A DNA stretch of 64,000 nt, from the NCBI GenBank assembly GCA_032629725.1, contig JAFEVB010000004.1, positions 186,001 to 250,000 on the forward strand, in the 5' to 3' direction. Below, in pieces: positions 1 to 11,173 of the stretch. Source of the stretch: Gremmenia infestans. Taxonomy: Eukaryota; Ascomycota; Leotiomycetes; Helotiales; Hamatocanthoscyphaceae. The position numbers and the translations under genes were made by a program. The notes under the pieces are model-generated. The model was not told where the DNA came from. It searched no databases and saw only the letters and a list, made by a program, of their open reading frames with translations. Position 1 is the stretch's first letter. Each line of letters starts with the position of its first letter.

Positions 1-404
1 TGTGGACAAATTTGATACACTAGACCACGCTCAAATATACAGCGAGACTAAAATATAAATAAACACCCAATTAACCCACTTTATTTGCCGGTTTTCGAAT
101 AATACTACTGTATTTATTGATTTTCATGGCTTCGACTAAAATCACCGCTAACTTCTGACTTGAAGAGACAGCTTCTGCATCGAGATCCACTTGGAGAGGC
201 AGAAGTACAGAAAGGAGAATGAGAGAGTAACACTTTGTAGAATCGGACGTTTGCTTGGGTTTGGAAGGCTCGTCAAATTCGCTTTGCTATCTCAATGCAG
301 CGCAGCAGTTCCGTGCCATATATGCTAGATCAAGACGCCTTTTGCAAATCAAGTCCATCCATGCGTAACCCTTCCCCAGCACTCCAGCAACTCATGAATC
401 CACT

Positions 405-1138
405 CTATGCTTGTCTCTTACCCTTTGCGTTCTTCTTTGGTGTGTCGGCGATTGTGAGACCTTTGGTTTGTAAGGTTAGTCAAGCTTCTACTTCGAACAG
501 GCATTGGATTGGGATGCGAGTTTGCGGTGTTTGTGGGTCCTTACTAGGTGGCAGCGATTGCTTGAGCTTCTCAACCTTCTCGGAATCCTTCAAGACGAGA
601 GTGTAGACGTATTTTTGGCAGCGGACCTGAAGATACAAAGTCAGTATTTGTGGTTCTCTTGAGATTCGCGTGAACGTGTTGTCCAAAAGCCGCCCTCCAA
701 ATTCCCCCTCCCACAAATTGTGCAGATGTAAACGGCCCAGCAAAATGGTCGGAATAATCAGCCCACGTACCTTGAACTTGACAGTCGAAGTCTTCTTGTT
801 GCGCTTGATGCGGGCAGCTATTTTCCATCAGCGTCTCTCCCTAAAGATTGTATCCGTCTCTCCAGCGCATCCCATGGCCCAATGTCTTGCTTCCTCCTCT
901 TCCACCCCCCTGAATATTCGCACAATCTCAGAGAATCCATCTTCAATCTCAGAGCCAGGGGAAACACATACAGGAAGCATCCTTGCGTCTGCAAACCTCA
1001 ATGAACTATTAAAAAAACCCAGATTAGCTTTTGACTTTCTGCAACTGCAAGTCGCTCCACTCTCTTCTCTTCTCTTCGCAATTGCGCAGAAAAGCTGAAA
1101 ATACGTACGTTCTTGATATCCTGGATTTCGCGAGGCAT
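405..1138 (-). CDS. rpl38: 60S ribosomal protein L38 (eL38)
   Basis: This is a small basic protein of the large cytosolic ribosomal subunit. Five exons on the minus strand splice to an 82-residue product, close to the family's usual length. The first exon (1109-1138) encodes MPREIQDIKN. The second begins FIEVCRRKDAS, the third reads ARIKRNKKTSTVKFK, the fourth carries VRCQKYVYTLVLKDSEK and ends in QSLPP, and the last encodes SLTIADTPKK plus a basic tail ending at TAG 405-407. All four introns have GTACGT/GTATGT/GTAAGG-type donors, and the last has an ACTAAC branch site. Four introns in an 82-codon gene is intron-rich, as is common for fungal ribosomal protein genes. Identification rests on the nearly complete family signature, and the exon joins keep frame throughout. 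Confidence 0.95.
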
Positions 1139-1526
1139 CTTGTCGGCTTTCGAGTAGATTTGTCGAAGAGTTGTGGGATTGGGGATTTTTTTTGGATGTT
1201 GATACGATTTGGAAAGTTCTGTGGGAGGAGTTTAGTAAGCAGATCTCGGTTGTGTGCGATAAGATTTATGATAAGGAAAATGTCAGGTGCAAGATGTGGC
1301 GCAGGCTTGTGCGGCTGGTGACGCGGTCTTCGAGGCTGCCGTCAGTTCTTGGTGAAGTGAGGAACTGTCCTTTCAATGATATTTCAATAAAAGGCAATTG
1401 AAAGTCCGCTTCCTTTATTAGTTATACATAGCACTTCAGCATCTATTTTCTGTTTGTAAGTGCGCAAGTCAACAAGATTTATACCATCCCTCAATTGGAT
1501 TTTACGCCACTCCTCTTACGAGCAAA

Positions 1527-2294
1527 ATGCCAACCCCATTAGACAAAGCTCTCAATTCAAAGGTATGCATATCCTTGGCGCTTTCACGCATTTACTACCT
1601 ATACTAACATAGTCACAGAATACATTCCTAGGTGAGCCTTCCCTTCCCTTCCCTTCCAATCCACATCTCACCGCTTGCTTGCGCTACGTGCATAGGGAAG
1701 GTTTCCGAGTTTTGGTTAGTGGCTGCTAATGTACTACACGAGAAAAGCATTCACTGGCGTTGTGACAGCTGCTGCTGTATGGTCAATATGGGGAACTGAA
1801 ATGTTTCCGAAAGAGAGTGATCCAACTGGCGGTATGTTATCGACAACCCTCAGTCCACCCCACCCTAGCCTTAGCCCGATCCAATCTAATGGTATCATTT
1901 CCTTGGACGCCAAGCTGATGGGATGTATGACTAGATCCAACAACATGGACCCGGGAAGAGCTGCGCCGTTTTTTAGCTGCTGTAAGCACACCTGAATAGG
2001 AACTATTCTTCCTTTAGACTTTCCAGCACAGCATTTGTAAAAACCCCCCATTCAAGTTATCCCAGAAACGATACTTGAGTCTTGTATGAGCTGGATAGGG
2101 CATGCATTGAACAAAGTCTACTTCCTTAATACCAATCAATCAGTGGCGGATTTAGAGAATAAACAACATTGTGGAGTGGGTTGGTTGCTGCGGTGCTGAC
2201 TTTTGAACAGAGAAACTTGTATCCGAATTCGCAAGATACCAATGAGCAGCTGCTGGAGCGTGTTCAGGCAAATATGCGAACTCCTAGAGCGTGA
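1527..2294 (+). CDS. Small conserved fungal protein with SAP-like C-terminal helix, apparent frameshift
   Basis: This is a short gene of five exons: 1527-1562, 1619-1631, 1696-1831, 1935-1981 and 2211-2294. The product starts MPTPLDKALNSKNTFLGKV. A probable hydrophobic anchor segment (FTGVVTAAAVWSIWG) follows, and the C-terminus is a LRRFLAARNLYPNSQDTNEQ-type helical region ending in ANMRTPRA, which resembles SAP/Ish1-like motifs. I remember similar proteins from other filamentous fungi but know no established function. In exon 3 the frame of VSEFWLVAAN (to about 1729) does not continue into that of YYTRKAFTG. The two are offset by one base at about 1728-1732 and no plausible intron lies between them. 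The gene is therefore either broken or contains a sequencing error. All other splice joins keep frame. Confidence 0.7.
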
Positions 2295-2829
2295 GTAGGA
2301 TATTTGGGGACATGGAGCTTGATGGAGGGGTGCTGTGGTGGGCTCTTGACTTGTTATTTGGGTATGTGTCGTGTAAGGCGTTTGGGGAGTTGGTGTGTGT
2401 TGAATTGGTTGAAAGATAAGTGGACCTTGAACCTAACTCTACCTGCGCGCTTTTGAAGAAGGGGAGGCGGGGAGGGGGAGGGAGGTATAAAAGTTCACCT
2501 TGCAGAATCACACTTGTCAGGCAGACAAACAGACAGCAGTAAGCCAGCAAGTGATGAGTATATTTCGTTCTACCGGAGTCGTAACGATCGTAAGCGGGAC
2601 TAGAGTCCAAGGTTGTCTTTCACCTGCTTCTGCCTTGAAGACAGGTCAAAATAAGTTGTAAAATAATACACGAATGGAAGAGCCACTTTTTGCTAAAAAG
2701 ACAATACACAAGTCTCCACCACTAAATCTCATCTCTAGAAACTTATCTCTCCCAAAAAGAACGGCAAGTGCCAGAAAAGGTATGTTATGCAAGAATCGAA
2801 AGGTAAAGGCCACTCATCACCACCGTCAT
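2295..2829. other. Intergenic, no gene seen
   Basis: This gap lies between the small conserved gene and the 3' end of the DUF1996-WSC gene. It contains a G-rich/A-rich stretch near 2455-2490 and no ORF with recognisable protein character. Confidence 0.6.
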
Positions 2830-4639
2830 CTAGACACTGTTGACTCGCTGCAAATGTCTCCTCAAGTGCCCCTCGGCTCTCTTCGACTTTGGCGCCGCGT
2901 TCGAATACACGCTCAAACCCAAACTCCCGCCACAAGTCTGGCTTCCATCCCCCTCACAAGCGGTAGCGCATCTACTATCATCGAGTTTGGTGACCGTGCT
3001 AAGAGAGTTCCCACAGAAGCATTGACCGCCATATTCAGTACCCGCCATGCTGTAGCCGGCTTGCGCGCAGTAGGCTACGCAGTTGGTGTTCGAGACGGCG
3101 CCGACGTTTGCGAACGTGATGCCGGTGAGGACGCGGTTGCTCTCTGTTAATCCGTCTTGGAAACAGCCGCTGTAGGACCAGCCAGATGCGACGGTCGAGC
3201 CGGTGGTGGATGGGCTGCCGCTTGAGGCTGCGAATGCAGATGAGGCGGTCGTTGCAACTACTCCCTGTGCAAGGCTGCTTGCTACGGGCGCAGACGTGGG
3301 AGTGGAAACGGAAGGACTTGCTGCGCCGCTAGAAGTAGCTACGGATGCTACGTTGGAGGTAGCAACTGCTGGTGTTGCGCCCTCGGGCGCAATGCCCCAT
3401 GCGGTTGGAATGGGGTTGTTTCCTGGTAGCTGGTCTAATGGCGTGGTGGTGCCGAGATCTTCGGGGATTGCGTTGGTTACATTGCATCTGGTTCCGGAGG
3501 GGTTTGCTATTACTCCTGGGCATTTGTCGGTGGCCCCATCGCCGGTGTTGCAATTGTCAATTATGTTTTGAAGGACATCCGTGTCCCAACCAGCAAGCTA
3601 TTTATTTGTCAGCACTGAGAAGATTTATGGAATGTGTATATGCTTACGAAGTCTGCGTGGAGGGAATAGCCAGTTGGGTCACCGTTTGCGAGAACAAATG
3701 GTTGGCTCTTTTGGCCCGGTGTCCAGCGGCTCGCGAACTTGGTCGTCTGCCAGTAGACTTCATAGAACATTCTGGGGACCTTTGAAAAGCCCGTGGGGCA
3801 GACACCCTTGGTTGGGTACGCCATTGTACCCTTGTTCTTGAAAGTGTCCAGGTATTTGTAGCCTTGAGGGTTGTCTGCAGTGACCATAGAGGGATCAGTC
3901 GCACTATTCCAGCATGATGGCATTGTGATCTCCGCAAGCATAGGAGAGTACAACCCGTCGCAGTTCTTGTCCGGGAACCCTACACCCTGAGCCAAATAAA
4001 TCTTTGATCCAATACCATACCCATGAAGACCATCCGAATCAGCCTCATAGAGTGGCATTGATGTATCTGCTCTTGGGCAGCCCCATTGGACTGGTTGGAT
4101 CACAGGGCCGTCTGAGTAGTCGACGATCAATTCTGGTGTAACCGGGGGAGATCTGAGGCTGGGATCGCCGACCAAGATTCTGAGGCCAGGAGGGAAGGCA
4201 ATGATTTTATCATCAGCGCTCATCTTGTCAAAACTGGAAAGCATGTCAGCACTTATGTAGGTAGACCGGATTGGGTAACCTACAAATAGTACACATTCAT
4301 GTAATCGAATTCAACCGCCTCTAGTTTCTTTGTTGTGGGGTCTTGGAAATACAATGCTGGAGTCCAGTAATTGCTTTTGTCTCCCTTTAAATAGGCTGTT
4401 GTGCACGTTGAGCTGCTGACTGCTTGCTGAGTTGTCATGTTGAGGGCAAATCCATTTCCACCCTGGACAGCGTGGACGTGCCCAGAGGCTACGCCTGGGC
4501 TAACAATAGGATCCATACGGCCAATGACAAGTGGATCTGCTTGAATAAAATGGTTGACAGAAAACGTGCCCATAGGTGCCTGAAATGCTGAAGCGGAAGT
4601 GGCAATTGCCGCCAGGAGAGCGGGTCTCGAGAAATGCAT
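2830..4639 (-). CDS. Secreted DUF1996 protein with C-terminal WSC domain
   Basis: Three exons encode a secreted protein of roughly 575 residues. A signal peptide (MHFSRPALLAAIATSASA) is followed by a DUF1996 domain that begins within about 15 residues and fills most of the first 300. Its signatures include HFIQADPLVIGRMDPIVSPG, GHVHAVQGGN and FPDKNCDG. A Ser/Thr/Ala-rich, probably O-glycosylated linker follows. The protein ends in a WSC domain with the usual cysteines (GCFQDG, NCVAYC, GGQCFCGN, CATAC, TCGG). WSC domains bind carbohydrate and DUF1996 proteins are common in fungal secretomes. A cell-wall or extracellular role is inference. Intron 1 (GTAGGT donor) and intron 2 (GTAAGC donor) both rejoin in frame. 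There is no GPI-anchor signal at the C-terminus, which is unusually basic (KSKRAEGHLRRHLQR). Confidence 0.9.
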
Positions 4640-6766
4640 GTTGACTTTGATCTATACGTTTGTTGATAGAGAGATTTTGGTCTATAATCAGATGCGTATG
4701 GCTTGTAGTAGTGTAGCTGTGTTGTTGTTGACGACGACTGTGATAACCTCGAAGCTGAAATGCAGAAAATAACTGAAAACACAAACAAGAGTAACTTGAC
4801 TCGATTGTTGTATTGAAGGAATGTAATGCTCTGTATCAACAGAGAGTAAAAGAACGAATGGCAGGAGCAGACAAAAGAGTGTGATGTACAGAGAAACGGA
4901 AATACAACTGTTGGTGGTAGGACCAGCAGAAGAAGATCAGCACCAAGGCTTAGAGTATATAAAGTCGCAAATGACCTGTCTGAATCGATCATGGTATTGC
5001 ATGCAGATGACGCTAAAAACAAAGTTAGCTCTGGACCTTCTTTAGACGCAGGGGAAGAAAAATAATAGCGGGCCCTAGTTACATAGCATCTCGCTGGGAT
5101 CGAATAATAGCTGGCAGGTGTTGGTGGGGTCACAGTTCGGACGACAGCAGTGCTGCAGTACCAGGGGGTCGTTTCCAACTTTCTATGGATAGCGCTCCTT
5201 TGCTGTGTTTATTAGAGTCTGTACGCCGTACCTTGCAGCAAGAACGGGAGGATCAGTGGATGTGTAGGGTTCTTTGCGATCCCTTGTTCCCGTCTGGGCG
5301 ATTTTGAGGGCAGGACGCAGGATCATTGGTGACTAAAACGATGCGTTTCACCAAGAGAAGCTTGAAGTGCTTAACCTTGTTTCGAAACACGTTCTTTCCA
5401 TATGTGCCGCCGAGAGGGATTTACCAAGTGTTGAATTCAATCAGACATCATTTCTTGAGCGGCACAAAATGGTGAGTCGTGACGAACTCACGGAGTCGGC
5501 TTGACTTTCAATAATGAGTCTGACTGTGCTCAACGCCGTGCAATAAGGCCACTCGTTTGGGATTGTGCAATTATGCCCACAGAGCTCCCCCCCCTTTTTT
5601 ATCTGTCTGCAGCGCTGTAATGCGATGCAATGCACGTCAAAAATACTTGGCTGAGATGGTCCGAGGATCTTTTTGGTATAGGCTTCGTAGTATTGGCAGG
5701 GGCGAACAGCGCCGCAAGTTATCCCCTTTTCTGCGAAGCGGTTACTCCCCATGTACCGAGCTTGAAGTGAGAAGGATTGAAGGAAGCACTCTCCGAGCTT
5801 ATTCTTACTGTATGCGGGCATTCACATTCCTTAGTTTTCAAAAATATGAGATAAGAAGTGTGGATGAAGTGTCGGGACTTAGGTGTCGAGCCGAAAACCT
5901 TCAGGTTCATCCTTGAACAAACCCAAATGAAGATTTGGAGGTTTAGTTTGTACCGATGTACGGGATGCACGGAACCTGTCACAATCTGAGGCTTGATGAA
6001 CTTGCGCCAACACGCCCGTCCCGCATTCTGGGCCTGCCTAAGCAACCTTTTGGAAGTAGGAGTGAGTAGATAGAACATTTGGAGTCCCTGGCCCGAAAGA
6101 TCCAAAAGGTTGGGGGATGCGATGCATACCCGATCGAGGATACTGTAAGAACGACTCATCATCAAGTTAGAAGTAAACTGCACATCGCCACGCAGATCGT
6201 GAAACAACACGGGTACACAAGTTTATATGCTATGGTCATTAGACTCGGTTCAGGTGCTATGATTTGATAGTTCATCCGATCCGCCAAATAGTTACACCGA
6301 GAGTCGAAGATAGCATATTGTTCATGGAAATAGGCCCAAGAGGATTCCAAAGAAAAGCCCCTGAAAGGCTTCCCGGGTCTAATCCGCAGTGGGATTGAGC
6401 CCAGGGGGGAGGTTCTCGTGACTGCAGCCAGTAGGAGCACGCGAAAGTGAGCATGTATGTACATTCGATGAATATAACCGTGACAGAATTGGCTATCTAA
6501 AATGATTATGCACAGCGTTCATCAAATGCTCTGAAATTCTCGTGTCGTCTTTAAGGATTTCTTGATGTGTCTCTTCGTGTCGTGGGAACCCTGTAAAGAG
6601 AAGCAGGCGGTGGTGGGGTAAATCGTAGATAGCGGGGATCAACACAGGGGCTAGGCTGGTGGGCCGATCTGTAATCGAGTGATATCGAAAATCTTCTTTC
6701 ACCACAGCAGGGAGCTAAAGTCAATATCACAAGCTCTTGGTCTTCAAGCCAGTCTCCCTTCTCATC
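4640..6766. other. Intergenic, no convincing gene
   Basis: This 2.1 kb gap lies between divergent genes. The part next to 4640 should hold the 5' leader and promoter of the DUF1996-WSC gene. A TATATAAA-like element sits near 4955-4962, about 320 bp from its start codon. Open frames near 4489-5178 and 5441-6210 (both minus) lack domains and protein-like composition. Confidence 0.5.
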
Positions 6767-7879
6767 ATGGCGCCCATTCCCATAACCATCATCACCGGCT
6801 TCTTAGGCTCCGGCAAAACCACTCTCCTCCTCAACCTCCTTCCACAACTTCGCGCCCAAAACCCAGCCTACAAGCTCGCTCTTCTCAAGAACGAATTCGG
6901 CGATGTAGCTATCGACAGCCAACTCGCGTCGTCTTCCTCTATATCTGGCGTCCGCGAGCTCCTGAATGGCTGCATCTGCTGCAATCTCGTCGGCCAGCTC
7001 GATACTGCCCTAGAAGAGCTCCGCAGCACCATCACTCCCGATCGGATCGTTGTCGAAACCAGCGGTAGCGCGTTCCCGGCCACGTTGGCGATGGAGGTCA
7101 ATCGACTGGCGAGGGAGACAAATGGCGGCTATGTGCTGGATGGCGTTGTTACTGTCATAGATGTTGAGAATTGGAAGGGGTATGAGGATACCAGCTATAC
7201 GGCCAAGATCCAGGCGCGGTACACGGATCTGATTGTTTTAAACAAATGGGAAGAGGTCGGTGAGAGAAGGTTGGATGAGTGTCTGGACCGTGTAGGGGAC
7301 TTGGAGGTCCATATCGCGACCGTGAAAAGTGACAAAGGCAAGGTGCCTGTTGATTTGGTATTCGGTGTCGATGGCGCGTTGGCAAGGAGTTTGGAACCCG
7401 ATGTAAAAGAGAATGACCATGACCACAACCACGATCACACTCACGAACACGCCAAGACTCACCAAAGCGAAGTTGAAGTGCTCTCGATTACAATTGAAGC
7501 GGACGCCGGCGCGAAAATAGATACCTCGAAGCTGGCAAAACTCCTGAAATCGGCACCAAAGGACGAGGTATATCGCATTAAAGCTGTACTAGCCGCTTCG
7601 TCTCCAGTTCCTTCGCCCGATGAGAACACCGTTTATTCAGACACGGAACTGGTCGAAGCAGGACGTTACATATTAAATTGGGCCTTCGGACGGTGGACAT
7701 GTACACCTATGAACAGCACGGCTGACGAACACCAATCGAGCAGTGGTGTAGTCTTACGAATGACCATGATTCTTGCGAGATACGAAAGCAGCAAATGGAA
7801 GAAGCGACTAGAAACAGCGGATTTCTTCGCGTTAGATGGTGACCAGAAGGGCAGACTTGTGGTCGAGAAGATCATATAA
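6767..7879 (+). CDS. CobW/COG0523 (ZNG1-type) metallochaperone GTPase
   Basis: This is an intronless gene for a 370-residue G3E-family GTPase of the CobW/ZNG1 group. Family members deliver metal, typically zinc in eukaryotes, to client enzymes. Visible features are the Walker A loop GFLGSGKTT (residues 11-19), the hallmark metal-binding GCICC motif (68-72), a switch-like VVETSGSAFP (95-104), the G4-type NKWE (159-162), and a CobW C-terminal domain from about residue 234. A histidine/aspartate loop (DHDHNHDHTHEH, 217-228) precedes that domain and is a likely metal-sensing or metal-storing segment. The first ATG in the frame (6767) places the P-loop next to the N-terminus, as is usual. The upstream codons in frame have no ATG. 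G4 reads NKWE rather than NKxD, as in some family members. The exact client and metal cannot be told from sequence. Confidence 0.93.
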   Translation: MAPIPITIITGFLGSGKTTLLLNLLPQLRAQNPAYKLALLKNEFGDVAIDSQLASSSSISGVRELLNGCICCNLVGQLDTALEELRSTITPDRIVVETSGSAFPATLAMEVNRLARETNGGYVLDGVVTVIDVENWKGYEDTSYTAKIQARYTDLIVLNKWEEVGERRLDECLDRVGDLEVHIATVKSDKGKVPVDLVFGVDGALARSLEPDVKENDHDHNHDHTHEHAKTHQSEVEVLSITIEADAGAKIDTSKLAKLLKSAPKDEVYRIKAVLAASSPVPSPDENTVYSDTELVEAGRYILNWAFGRWTCTPMNSTADEHQSSSGVVLRMTMILARYESSKWKKRLETADFFALDGDQKGRLVVEKII

Positions 7880-9448
7880 AGAGTAAAGATTGATGAGATG
7901 ATGAGTGTCATGATTACGACAAATGCCTATAAAGGGGGTCAGCATTGGGTTCAGGCGTTATGAGAGCTATAGACCGAAGAATTACTGTACAGAACATAGA
8001 TGATACATCTCAAATGCGGCCAGTTTTCCGCAGAAAGAGTTGAAGTCGTGCAACTCCCCATCTATAGCAGCCGTGAAGAATGTAGGTTCTCGCCTTCCAA
8101 CGCATTTTCATTCTTGATCTTTCGATTGTCTTATAATCGCAAGCGTATCACTCTTACTATTTTCTCCCACACGACTATCTTCTCGGCTTATACATTTTGG
8201 ATCCAACGAACAGATCATGAGCTTGAGCTTGAATGTAAAAGCTAAAAGCTGGACGAATGGTGTCTCCAAGCAGGAGCATATACCGTGTTCTTTGTGGCTT
8301 GTGGTTATTGTGTTTCCTTTTCACAGCTCAAGGTTGGAGAGTTACAGTAGAGGTTTCTGTGGGTTTACTAAACATCTTTTACTAGCCGGCCCATATGCAT
8401 GCCTACCTCTCATTCAAAACATGTAACTCTTCCAGCTCATTATCGAGAAGCTCATGCAGCACCTCATAGTGCTCTATTCCCTACGGCAAGTATCGTCAAG
8501 ATTTCGATTCATTACGTGGTAGTGAAGCCTAGCCACGAATGGTTATAATGACTTCAATGGTACACATCTACTAATCGCATTTGAACCAAGATGCTGGGCA
8601 TGCAAGCGAGTTTACAGACTAACTTTTGGGTAAAATTATGGCATATGTTAGGGTTGTTGTTATCACTCTCTGTATAGTAGCCCCTTCATTCCGAATAGAG
8701 AATTTGAGGTTAAATCCCTGCTTGTCGCAACCCCCAACTTCCATTAATCAAGCTTGCTTCTTGTTTGCAGTCTGGGGGATTTTTCTATCAACGGCGCTCC
8801 TTCGCATGCCCGAGCGGTCCATTACATAGTGAATCCATTCTAAGCCAGATCTAGCCATGATTTATATAGTCGGACAGCAGGTTTATCGTTTCCCTGGCAC
8901 GAGTAAATCGTCAGATAGTTCTCTCACACTCGTAGTACAAATGCTCCAGGGTCAGATAGCCTAGATGTTCTCCATCATACCCATTAGCTTCACTATGAGA
9001 ACATGTTCAGTCTCAGAGGCCGCTTTCAACTTTGGACGGAAAAAGAATAGAGACCAGGCGACTCGTATACTCACGCAAGGAGAACATGGCGCTATTCCGC
9101 AAAACACTACCCATACCTTCCAGTCTTTGGACTTAGATACATGAATGGTCGGTGTCGTACAGCCTGGTGGGCTTGAGTTTGTGTTACAAAGTCTTTCCTG
9201 ATACCCAGGACTAAATATACCATAGAGACCTATTTCACGCTTTTTATAACTGCAATTTTTCGTTCTCCACCTCCCTGCCCTATCCTATGGCTTCCGCCAA
9301 TTCGTCCAGTCCAAACGCCACTATAATCTCTTCCCCTTCGGAATTTTGAGGTCTGCGCGGAATTACATTTGACCCCGCGAAGAGATGCGATCAATGGTGC
9401 TGCTCCCATGAATAGTACTCGGCGTACTTGGCGTACTGGCGCCAACGC
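7880..9448. other. Intergenic, no gene seen
   Basis: This 1.6 kb gap has no recognisable coding potential. Open frames at 8000-8245, 8217-8426 and 8626-8829 are short and have no protein character. The last 200 bases may hold the decayed 5' part of the cupin remnant that follows. Confidence 0.5.
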
Positions 9449-9875
9449 TCACCCTCTAACACATACGCCCCGTATTTTGTGGCGAAAGACTATGGGCCAA
9501 AGTTCATTGTTACCGAAGGCGGATACCAGGTGATTCAATCATTCGTCACACTCATTACATCCGGTGGTAATTCACTCTTTCCATCATCACGATGGATCGG
9601 CCGTTGAGTAATGTTACTGTCAGCGACTAGAGCTTCACAGGTCATGCAGCCTTTGGGGTTCTTGAGGGGCAGTTGACGATCTTAATGGGCGGATAAGCGT
9701 TAAGTTGGTTGCAAGGCGATGTTGTTTTCGTCCCGGGAATTACTACATACACGTAATACAGCTTGGTGGCGTACACGAAGGTGCTGCTTGTCAGTCAGGG
9801 TATTGAGGGGCTCAATACGAAGTTGATCGCAGGTGCCACTAGCTAGAATAGTCCTGTTTGGCCAACGCCATAGGA
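9449..9875 (+). pseudogene. Decayed cupin (quercetin dioxygenase-like) gene
   Basis: One frame reads as the second half of a fungal cupin with interspersed stops. It starts SNTYAPYFVAKDYGPKF, then GGYQVIQSFVTL. After a one-base frame change near 9570 it continues with PLSNVTVSD, a stop, SFTGHAAFGVLEGQLTILMG, a stop, ALSWLQGDVVFVPG, a stop, and AYTKVLLVSQGIEGLNTKLI. The order HAAF..LEGQLT..GD..FVPG matches the conserved beta strands of quercetin 2,3-dioxygenase-like cupins. Stops occur at 9628, 9694, 9754 and 9844, all expected from single C-to-T or G-to-A changes in CAA/CAG/TGG codons. That is compatible with RIP-type or ordinary decay. The 5' half is not recognisable. Family assignment is from memory and the substrate is unknown. 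Confidence 0.65.
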
Positions 9876-9938
9876 GTAATTCGCTGAGTATAGTAACTGG
9901 GGGACTTCTATTCGGGGTATTCTAGTCAACCTGTAAAT

Positions 9939-10914
9939 CTATATGTTATGCTCTACCTTCTGGTGTATCGCGGGCATCTCCACAATCAAGTTCTCCTTGA
10001 TCTTTTCAACCTCCTCTTTCGTGAGGCCACACTTTTCTATGATATATGCCTCCGCACCACCAAACTTCTCCCGAATCATTCGCAAAGTCGACATCATGTT
10101 AACAGCTCTATCTCCTGGTCAGCAGAAACTACCAATGACGTTGGTAAATAGTACCTCGCGCTGATTAAGTTCCACGCTCCCTCCTTATTCCCCCTCAAAG
10201 CAGGATTATCAGATAAATGTTCAATAACAGCTTCCTTCCACTCGATAGGCAGTCCCATCTCCGTGAGGCTATACTCATCCGCTACAATATCATCTTCAAC
10301 TCCACAAAGCGACAAAATGAGCGCGCAAAGGACGCCTGTACGATCTTTACCTGCCGTACAGTGAACAATGAGCGGCTTTGTTGGTTCATTTGCTAGGTGC
10401 AATAGAATAGTCCTGTAGGAACTGGGAGCATTATTCAGGATATCTGTATAAGCTCTCGTGAAGCCCTTCATCTCACCAGTCAGATGACAGATTCCTCGAG
10501 AAAGTATTTAGGATGGGTAGGAACCTCAGCATCAGGACTAGCATAATCCATCAACCGTACCGCTATGCCCTCAGGACTATAATCCTCATTCCTAAATACC
10601 GGCACGAAAATCCTCTCACACCCTTCCCACTGCACCACGTCCCCGCGTCCCGCATCACGGTTGCGTTGTAGCTCGGGCACCGAACGTAAGTCGTAGATAT
10701 GTGTGATACCTAAGTTTTGCATGACGGCGATGCCTTCTGGGGTTACGCGGGTAGGCTCACCGCAACGGTAGACCAGGGAGCGCTTTATGGAGTGCGTGTT
10801 GGACTTGGAGAGCGGGTAGCCGCCTAGGTCGCGGAAGTTGGGGATTCCATCAACGGTTAGGAAGGGGGGTGAGGGGAGGGAAGCCGAGTGGGAGGGGGTG
10901 GAGGTTACACTCAT
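9939..10914 (-). CDS. Tyrosine phosphatase family 3 protein (Siw14/MptpB-like)
   Basis: Three exons (10525-10914, 10155-10465, 9939-10107) encode 289 residues of a protein-tyrosine/serine phosphatase of the bacterial-type Y_phosphatase3 family. The N-terminal part carries the family signature IPNFRDLGGYPLS and YRCGEPTRVTPEG. The P-loop HCTAGKDRTG (Cys about residue 166) supplies the catalytic cysteine and arginine, and is followed by the EYSLTEMGLP region. The 59-nt first intron joins MDYASPDAE to GFTRAYTDIL. It has a GTTCCT donor and a CTGAC branch 13 nt from AAG. The second is 47 nt, with a GTACTA donor and TAG acceptor, and leads to a helical C-terminus (GLTKEEVEKIKENLI). The gene is divergent from the CCDC97-like gene, with 259 bp between start codons. 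Physiological substrate is unknown. The weak first donor is the main uncertainty. Confidence 0.87.
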
Positions 10915-11173
10915 TTTGAAGGATGTTTATATATGTATTTTCTGGTGGTGAATTTGGTCTGCTTATGAGGGGTTGGATTTGAGCGAGGGTTATCCCGAGG
11001 CTTCCCCGGCTTGATTGCCACAGAGTTGAACGAAGATGACTTCAACACCGGACTAACCCCCAACTCAAAACGTTTATAAACCGCCGAGCGTCGCTTCATA
11101 CTCTTCTCTTGGTATCAACAAGTTTTCTTGCAAACAAGAACGTACCGTCAAGATTCTTTTTCACAAACTCACC

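Noticed and set aside
4489..5178. 229-codon minus-strand frame upstream of the DUF1996-WSC gene
   Set aside because: It overlaps the first exon of that gene in another frame and otherwise covers its promoter and leader. Composition is not protein-like.
5441..6210. Two overlapping minus-strand frames of 126 and 163 codons
   Set aside because: No recognisable motif, and no intron that would link them into a better gene.
10466..10524. Apparent frameshift in the tyrosine phosphatase
   Set aside because: A 59-nt intron with a CTGAC branch 13 nt from AAG resolves it and joins the family motif properly, although the donor GTTCCT is weak.
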